From Saccharothrix carnea (GTDB taxonomy: Bacteria; Actinomycetota; Actinomycetes; Mycobacteriales; Pseudonocardiaceae): 64,000 nucleotides of DNA. Of this stretch, positions 59,118 through 64,000 are shown one piece after another. Both the position numbers and the translations under genes were made by a program. A model generated the notes under the pieces. It searched no databases. It saw only the letters and a list, made by a program, of their open reading frames with translations, and was not told the origin of the DNA. The first letter of the stretch is position 1. Every line of letters begins with the position of its first letter. Where the stretch lies: positions 434,001 through 498,000 of the forward strand of contig NZ_PYAX01000007.1 in assembly GCF_003014735.1 (NCBI RefSeq), given 5' to 3'.

Positions 59118-60758
59118 GTGTTGAAAAACTGGGGAGCGGCGGCCCTCTGCGCGGTCGCGCTGTGCACGGGCGTCGGCACGGCGTCGGCGCAGCCGAGCGG
59201 CACGGCCGGACTGCCCGGGACGGTCGGCGCGGACGTGCGGCTCAAGCTGGAGCGCGACGGCAGGCTGACCGTGACCGAGGTGGTCACCGTTCCCGACGGC
59301 GGGACGGCCACCCGGGTCGTTCCGCTGCGCGTGCCCGTCTCCGCCGAGCGCGACCGGGTGTTCCAGGTCGCCGACGTGACCGTGGAAGGCGAGGGCACCG
59401 CTACCGCATCGGACGACGAGCTGACGATCGCACTCCGGCCGGGCACGTCCACCGTCCGGTACTCCGTGATCGGCACGGTCGCGAAGATCGGCGACACGCT
59501 GGAGCTGCGCTGGCAGCCCGCGAGCGGCTGGGACACCGCGCTCGACTCGGTGAAGGTCTCCGTGATCACGCCGGACGCGCCCAGGTCGGTGAACTGCCTG
59601 GCCGGCGAGCCGGGCACGTCCAAGCCGTGCACCAGCGCGGACCTCGGCGACGGGCGCGGCGTGCGGGCCACCGAGATCGGCCTGGCCGCCGGTGAGCGGG
59701 TCGACGTGGCGGTCGGGCTGCAGGAGGGCGCGGCGCCGGCCAACGCGCGGGTGGAGGAGACGTCCGGGCTGGCGGCGGCGTTCGCGTTGACGCCGTTGAC
59801 CGGCGCGGGGCTCGGTGGGCTGGTCGTGCTGCTGCTGGGCGGCGGGTTGTTGTTGTGGTACCTGCGGGGGCGGGACGCGCGGGCGTTGGCCAGTGAGGTC
59901 GGACCGGTGAACGTGCTGGTCACGGACGGCTCCGGGCGGATGGTGTTCGCGTCGCCGGACGGCGTGCTGCCCGGCCAGGTCGGCACCGTGGTGGACGAGC
60001 ACGTGGACGTGGTGGACGTGACCGCGACGATCGTGGACCTCGCGGTGCGCAACTACGTGTGGATCGAAGAGGTGGACGGGCACGACTGGAGGTTCGTGCG
60101 GCGCAACCCGGCCGATTCGTCGCTGTCGGGGTACGAGCGGGCGGTGTACGAGGCCTTGTTGCCCGATGGTGTCAACGCGGTGTCGTTGTCCGAGCTGAGG
60201 GGCAGGCGGATCGACCTCTCTCGCGTGCGGGACGCGTTGTACGCCGACGTGGTGGCGAAGAACTGGTTCGCCCGCCGGCCGGACGCGGAGCGCAGCCTCT
60301 GGTGGTGGGCCGGGGTCGGGGTCGGCGTACTGGGCGCGGCGCTGACGGTGGTGTTGGCGCTGGTCGGTGGTGCGGCGTTGTTCGGGCTGGTGGTCGTGGT
60401 GGCCGGGGTGGCGCTGGCGGTGGGCGCGCGGTCGATGCCCGCCCGGACCAAGCGCGGCAGCGCCTTGTTGGAGCACGTGCGCGGGTTGCGCGGGTACCTG
60501 CACACGGCCACGCCGCAGGACATCCCGGAGTCCGATCGGGAGATGGTGTTCTCGCGGTCGCTGCCGTACGCGGTGGTGTTGGGGGAGACGGAGCGGTGGC
60601 TGGCCACGTTCGCCGGCACGCGGCCGGGGCTGTACTGGTTCGGAGAGGCCGAGCAGGGCGGTGACCTGCGGCGATTCGCGCAGCGGTTCCCGGCGTTCCT
60701 CGGTGCGGTCGACGGTGTGCTGGCGCAGGCGGGGCACTTGCGGTCGCTGCGCGGCTGA
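59118..60758 (+). CDS. DUF2207 membrane protein
   Basis: This 546-residue protein has a signal sequence (GVGTASA cut), an extracytoplasmic DUF2207 beta domain (LKLERDGRLTVTEVVTVP, YSVIGTVAKIGDTLELRWQP), membrane helices at about 226-250 and 390-425, and cytoplasmic parts with YVWIEEVDGHDWRF. It probably acts in envelope maintenance; the function is unknown. TATTCT lies 8 nt before GTG at 59118, a likely leaderless start. Divergent from the peptidase pair. Confidence 0.86.
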   Translation: MLKNWGAAALCAVALCTGVGTASAQPSGTAGLPGTVGADVRLKLERDGRLTVTEVVTVPDGGTATRVVPLRVPVSAERDRVFQVADVTVEGEGTATASDDELTIALRPGTSTVRYSVIGTVAKIGDTLELRWQPASGWDTALDSVKVSVITPDAPRSVNCLAGEPGTSKPCTSADLGDGRGVRATEIGLAAGERVDVAVGLQEGAAPANARVEETSGLAAAFALTPLTGAGLGGLVVLLLGGGLLLWYLRGRDARALASEVGPVNVLVTDGSGRMVFASPDGVLPGQVGTVVDEHVDVVDVTATIVDLAVRNYVWIEEVDGHDWRFVRRNPADSSLSGYERAVYEALLPDGVNAVSLSELRGRRIDLSRVRDALYADVVAKNWFARRPDAERSLWWWAGVGVGVLGAALTVVLALVGGAALFGLVVVVAGVALAVGARSMPARTKRGSALLEHVRGLRGYLHTATPQDIPESDREMVFSRSLPYAVVLGETERWLATFAGTRPGLYWFGEAEQGGDLRRFAQRFPAFLGAVDGVLAQAGHLRSLRG

Positions 60759-61091
60759 CCCGCGTTTCACTCGGAAGTGATCTTGCGCTACCTCGAACAG
60801 CAGTTCGACAATGGACCTATCCCCGAACACGGACCCGAGGGCGGCGGGCGAAGGTTCGGGGGGCGAGGCCGAAGTCGTCCCGGTGTCCACACGCGCCGGC
60901 TCCACCGGGTGGTCGGCCTGCTGAGACAGGCGGTGGTCCGGACCGGTGCGGGCGTGTGCCCGGTCCCGGATGGCCGTCGAGCCGCTGGTCGGCCGGTCCG
61001 AGCCCGGTCGTTCGCGCTGGGCGTAGCGGCACGCTCCGGTGGGTGGGCGACCATCGGGCTGGGCGGTGGTGTGAACCCGTAGGCTGCGTTC
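60759..61091. other. 333-bp intergenic region with a rightward SOS promoter
   Basis: Apart from the LexA-type promoter (60767-60816), it contains no convincing gene. A 37-codon ATG frame at 60811 overlaps the promoter -10, so it is unlikely to be used as a leaderless start there. The M16 peptidase at 61092 has its own TAGGCT box (61080-61085), leaving about 270 nt of possible SOS-induced leader or RNA. Confidence 0.5.
60767..60816 (+). promoter_or_regulatory. LexA-controlled promoter, copy 2 (rightward)
   Basis: TTGCGC (60783-60788) and GACAAT (60807-60812) with an 18-nt spacer and a perfect SOS box TCGAAC-AGCA-GTTCGA (60793-60808) overlapping the spacer and -10. 39 of 50 bp match copy 1. 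It points to the M16 peptidase pair and nudC, 270 bp downstream. Confidence 0.75.
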
Positions 61092-62378
61092 ATGGCGCTA
61101 CCCGAACTGCACAGGTTCACGCTTCCCAACGGTCTGCGGGTGGTGCTCGCACCCGACCGCAGCGCCCCGGTCGTCGGGGTGAGCGTGCACTACGACGTCG
61201 GCTTCCGCTCCGAGCCCGAGGGGCGGACCGGGTTCGCGCACCTCTTCGAGCACCTCATGTTCCAGGGCAGTGAGAGCTTGGAGAAGTTGGCGCACTTCCG
61301 GCACGTGCAGTCCTCGGGCGGCACGTTCAACGGGTCGACGCACCCCGACTACACCGACTACTACGAGGTGCTGCCGTCGGCGGCACTGGAGCGGGCTCTG
61401 TTCCTCGAGGCGGACCGCATGCGGGCGCCGAAGCTCACCGAGGAGAACCTGCGCAACCAGATCGACGTGGTGAAGGAGGAGATCAGGCTCAACGTGCTCA
61501 ACCGACCGTACGGGGGGTTCCCGTGGATCCTCCTGCCGCCGGTCCTGTTCCAGACGTTCCCCAACGCGCACAACGGCTACGGCGACTTCACCGACCTGGA
61601 GAACGCCACCGTGGACGATTGCGCCGCGTTCTTCGACACCTACTACGCGCCGGGCAACGCCGTGCTGACGGTGGCGGGCGACTTCGACCCCGAGGGGGCG
61701 AAGGCACTCGTCGAGAAGCACTTCGGTGACGTGCCCGCCCGTCCGGTGCCGGTCCGGCCGTCGTTCGCCGAGGCCGCGCCGAAGGGCGAGCTGCGCGCCG
61801 AGCACACCGACAAGCACGCGCCGATGCCCGCCATCGCCGTGGGCTACCGGATTCCGGACCCGGTGAACGAGGTCGAGGCCTACCTCGCGTACCTGGTCCT
61901 GGCCGGTGTGCTCACCGATGGCGACGGGTCGCGGCTGCAGCAGCGGCTCGTGCACCGTGACGCGATCGTGGTCGACGTGGGTGCGGGGTGCGGTCTGTTC
62001 GGGCCGCTGGAGGCACGCGACCCGGACACGTTCAGCATCACCGCGATCCACCCGCCGGAGGTCACCTCCGAGCAGGTGCTCGCGGCGGTGGACGAGGAGC
62101 TGCTGCGGTTGGCCGAGGAAGGGCCGACTGAGCAGGAGCTGGCGAAGGTCACCGCGCGCTGGGTGTCGACCATGCACCGCGAGCACGACCGGCTCACCAG
62201 CCGGACGCTGGGCCTCGGGTCGGCCGAGCTGCTGTTCGGGCGGGCCGAGCTGCTGTACGAGCTGCCGGACAAGCTGGCCGGCATCACCACCGACGAGGTC
62301 GCCGCGGCGGCCAAGGCGCTGCGGCCGGACTCGCGCGCCGTCCTGACCCTCAAGCCCGTCGACGGAGGTACCGAGTGA
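61092..62378 (+). CDS. M16-family zinc peptidase (catalytic subunit)
   Basis: This 428-residue protein has the inverted zinc motif HLFEH (H50, E53, H54) and the downstream Glu in VVKEEIRLN, as in active M16B/pitrilysin-like subunits, with a second M16 half-domain. TAGGCT lies 6 nt before the ATG at 61092. The following gene overlaps by 4 nt and encodes the partner without the zinc motif, so the two form a heterodimeric peptidase. Confidence 0.92.
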   Translation: MALPELHRFTLPNGLRVVLAPDRSAPVVGVSVHYDVGFRSEPEGRTGFAHLFEHLMFQGSESLEKLAHFRHVQSSGGTFNGSTHPDYTDYYEVLPSAALERALFLEADRMRAPKLTEENLRNQIDVVKEEIRLNVLNRPYGGFPWILLPPVLFQTFPNAHNGYGDFTDLENATVDDCAAFFDTYYAPGNAVLTVAGDFDPEGAKALVEKHFGDVPARPVPVRPSFAEAAPKGELRAEHTDKHAPMPAIAVGYRIPDPVNEVEAYLAYLVLAGVLTDGDGSRLQQRLVHRDAIVVDVGAGCGLFGPLEARDPDTFSITAIHPPEVTSEQVLAAVDEELLRLAEEGPTEQELAKVTARWVSTMHREHDRLTSRTLGLGSAELLFGRAELLYELPDKLAGITTDEVAAAAKALRPDSRAVLTLKPVDGGTE

Positions 62379-63763
62379 GCGCCCCGACCAAGCACCGCAG
62401 CGCCGAGGAGATCGGCCGTACGGAGCTAGGGCCTCGCCCGTTCCCGGAGCTGGGCGAGCAGCGGGCGGCGGCGGACCTCGACACGATCGACACGACGCTG
62501 GCCAACGGCCTGCGCGTGCTGGCCGTGCGCCGGTCGTCGGTGCCGCTGGTGGAGGTGCGGCTGCGGATCCCGTTCGGCGACCCGGCGTCGACCAGCGTCG
62601 GCTCGACGCACGCGGCCCGCGCCGAGGTGCTGGCGAACACGATCCTCACCGGCACCGCCACCCGCAACCGGGTGGACGTGGACACCGAGCTGGCGCTGGT
62701 CGGCGGTGAGCTGGACGCGGTGGTCGACCCGGAGCGGCTGGCGCTGTCCGGCAACGCCCTGGTGTCCGGTTTCGGCACGGTGCTGGACGTGCTGCGGGAC
62801 GTGCTGACCGGCGCGACCTACCCGGCCGACGAGGTCGAGCGGGAACGCGCGCGGCTGGTGGAGCGGATCCGGTTGGCGCGGTCGCAGCCGAACGTGATCG
62901 CGCGGGAGGCGTTGCAGCGCCACCTGTACGGCGACCACCCGTTCGCCAAGGAGATGCCCGAGGCGGACGAGGTCGCGGCGGTCACGCGGGACGACGTGCT
63001 GGCGCTGCACTCGACGGCCGTGCTGCCGCGCGGGTCGGTGATCGTCGTGGTCGGCGACGTGGCGCCGGACGCGGCGGTGCGCGCGGTCGAGGAGGCGCTG
63101 GGCGGCTGGACCGGCGAGGGCACCGCGGTGGCGTTGTCGCCGCTGCAGCCGGTGCGGGGTGGTGACGTGCTGTTCGTGCACCGTCCCGGTGCCGTGCAGT
63201 CGCAGATCCGGCTCGCCGGGCGCGGCCTGGAGCGCACCGACCCCCGCTACCCGGCGTTGCAGCTGGCGAACCTGGTGTTCGGCGGGTTCTTCTCGTCCCG
63301 GCTGGTCGAGAACATCCGCGAGGACAAGGGCTACACCTACAGCGCGCGGTCGCACCCGGAGTTCACGCCGGGCGGCGCGACGCTGCTGGTGGACGCCGAC
63401 ACGGCGAGCGAGGTGACCGCGGCGGCGCTGCTGGAGACCCGCTACGAGCTGGGCAAGCTGGGCCTGGTGCCGCCGACCGAGTCCGAGGTGGACACCGCGC
63501 GCCGGTACGCGATCGGGTCGCTGCTGACCGCGACGTCGTCGCAGGGCGGGCTGGCGTCGTTCCTGATGAACCTCGCCGGGCTCGGCCTGGACGTGGAGTG
63601 GTTCACCGGGCACCCCGGCCGGCTGGCGGAGGTCACCGTCGAGCAGGTCACCGAGGTGGCGTTGGAGTTCTTCGCGCCGACCGCGTTCACCGGTGTGCTG
63701 GTGGGCGACGCGGAACTGCTGACCCCGCAGCTCCGGGCGCTGGGCGGTGTCACCCTGCCGTGA
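62375..63763 (+). CDS. M16-family peptidase-like protein (non-catalytic partner)
   Basis: This 462-residue protein has the M16 fold but reads AARAEVLAN in place of HxxEH, so it lacks zinc. It has the Arg/Tyr-containing block ENIREDKGYTYSARSHPEF, which in M16B partners completes the active site of the catalytic chain. GTG overlaps the first peptidase stop by 4 nt; its own end overlaps nudC by 4 nt. Confidence 0.92.
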   Translation: MSAPTKHRSAEEIGRTELGPRPFPELGEQRAAADLDTIDTTLANGLRVLAVRRSSVPLVEVRLRIPFGDPASTSVGSTHAARAEVLANTILTGTATRNRVDVDTELALVGGELDAVVDPERLALSGNALVSGFGTVLDVLRDVLTGATYPADEVERERARLVERIRLARSQPNVIAREALQRHLYGDHPFAKEMPEADEVAAVTRDDVLALHSTAVLPRGSVIVVVGDVAPDAAVRAVEEALGGWTGEGTAVALSPLQPVRGGDVLFVHRPGAVQSQIRLAGRGLERTDPRYPALQLANLVFGGFFSSRLVENIREDKGYTYSARSHPEFTPGGATLLVDADTASEVTAAALLETRYELGKLGLVPPTESEVDTARRYAIGSLLTATSSQGGLASFLMNLAGLGLDVEWFTGHPGRLAEVTVEQVTEVALEFFAPTAFTGVLVGDAELLTPQLRALGGVTLP

Positions 63764-64000
63764 GCTTCGAGTTGGTGGAACTGCCCGCGCTGTCGCGGTT
63801 CACGGTGGACCGGCAGGAGCCGTTGCGGGGCGACGCGGAGCGCGTCGCGCAGTTGTGGCCGAAGGCGCGCGTGATCACCGTGGACGCGCACGGCCGCACG
63901 TTGGTGGCCGACCGGGCTTCGCGCCTGGTCGACCGCCCCGCCACCGAGTTCGGCGACGGCCCGCCGGACACGGCGGTGCTGCTCGGCGAGCAGGACGGCG
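63760..64000 (+). CDS. nudC: NAD(+) diphosphatase NudC, N-terminal part (3' end outside window)
   Basis: 80 residues are visible: LVELPALSRFTVDR, RVAQLWPKARVITVDAHGRTL and DTAVLLGEQDG, which fit the N-terminal domain of actinobacterial NudC. The catalytic NUDIX box lies beyond the right edge, so activity cannot be judged. GTG at 63760 overlaps the M16 stop. Its place near adnAB and the channel agrees with Rv3199c in M. tuberculosis. Confidence 0.82.
   Translation, partial: MSFELVELPALSRFTVDRQEPLRGDAERVAQLWPKARVITVDAHGRTLVADRASRLVDRPATEFGDGPPDTAVLLGEQDG

Noticed and set aside
60777-61082. 101-codon frame downstream of the DUF2207 gene
   Set aside because: It begins inside the LexA promoter, upstream of its -35, and its product is Arg/Gly-rich without similarity.

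Overview
The window is very GC-rich DNA (by eye about 70% or more) from a high-GC actinomycete. Wobble positions are G/C, GTG starts are common, ATGA/GTGA stop-start overlaps are frequent, and many genes begin within 6-8 nt of a TANNNT box, as leaderless actinobacterial genes do. Gene content (LpqY-SugABC, AdnAB, MoeZ, DUF3107, DUF3152, TIGR02569, DUF2332) and the kinds of intergenic repeats suggest a Pseudonocardiales member, perhaps near Saccharothrix, Lentzea or Actinosynnema. The genus is inference only. No tRNA, rRNA, transposase, phage gene or CRISPR array was seen.

Layout. 1-6.8 kb: end of an acyl-CoA dehydrogenase, a GSP17M-like membrane protein, a four-gene trehalose-type ABC importer (lpqY-sugA-sugB-sugC) closed by a strong terminator, and an SDR oxidoreductase. 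6.9-17.1 kb: housekeeping and hypothetical genes, including a ParB-like protein with a metallophosphoesterase, two DUF2332 paralogues, CorA, a MaoC hydratase, a NUDIX hydrolase, a 52-residue membrane peptide before a PH-domain protein, a PHP phosphoesterase and a Fe-S RecB-like nuclease. 17.1-18.7 kb: a secreted R-type lectin and a hydrolase. 18.7-32.5 kb: a block whose order matches, from memory, M. tuberculosis Rv3212 to Rv3205c (PQQ-propeller protein, DEAD-box helicase, ferritin-like protein, DUF3107, TetR, DUF3152, moeZ, TIGR02569). It is interrupted by a TetR/DUF4873 pair divergent from an AurF-type diiron oxygenase and a hydrolase.

32.5-42.2 kb is a nitrate/nitrite assimilation cluster: nitrate reductase, its FAD/[2Fe-2S] partner, a NarK transporter, nirB, nirD, a HemD-like protein fused to a winged helix, and a sirohydrochlorin chelatase that can supply the NirB cofactor. 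It sits between the Rv3205c-like and Rv3204-like genes, so it looks inserted into the conserved neighbourhood. That neighbourhood resumes with an alkyltransferase-like protein, adnA, adnB and a TrkA-type K+ channel, and nudC begins at the right edge. Between the channel and nudC lie a two-component system, two membrane-anchored zinc metallopeptidases, a DUF2207 protein and an active/inactive M16 peptidase pair.

The least expected signals are intergenic. Two 50-bp promoters (56.3 and 60.8 kb) are 78% identical and each carries a perfect TCGAAC-N4-GTTCGA LexA box between its -35 and -10; they point outward and away from adjacent genes. Two terminator hairpins (27.0 and 31.4 kb) are followed at fixed spacing by the same tail ending in a perfect actinobacterial DnaA box. 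Other signals are a 22-bp tandem repeat with a relative embedded in adnB, a perfect AT-rich palindrome at 42.34 kb, three GTGCGGTA iterons at 14.2 kb, and two noncoding GACCG/GATCC-rich tracts. All functions are read from sequence and remembered family knowledge; no database search was run.
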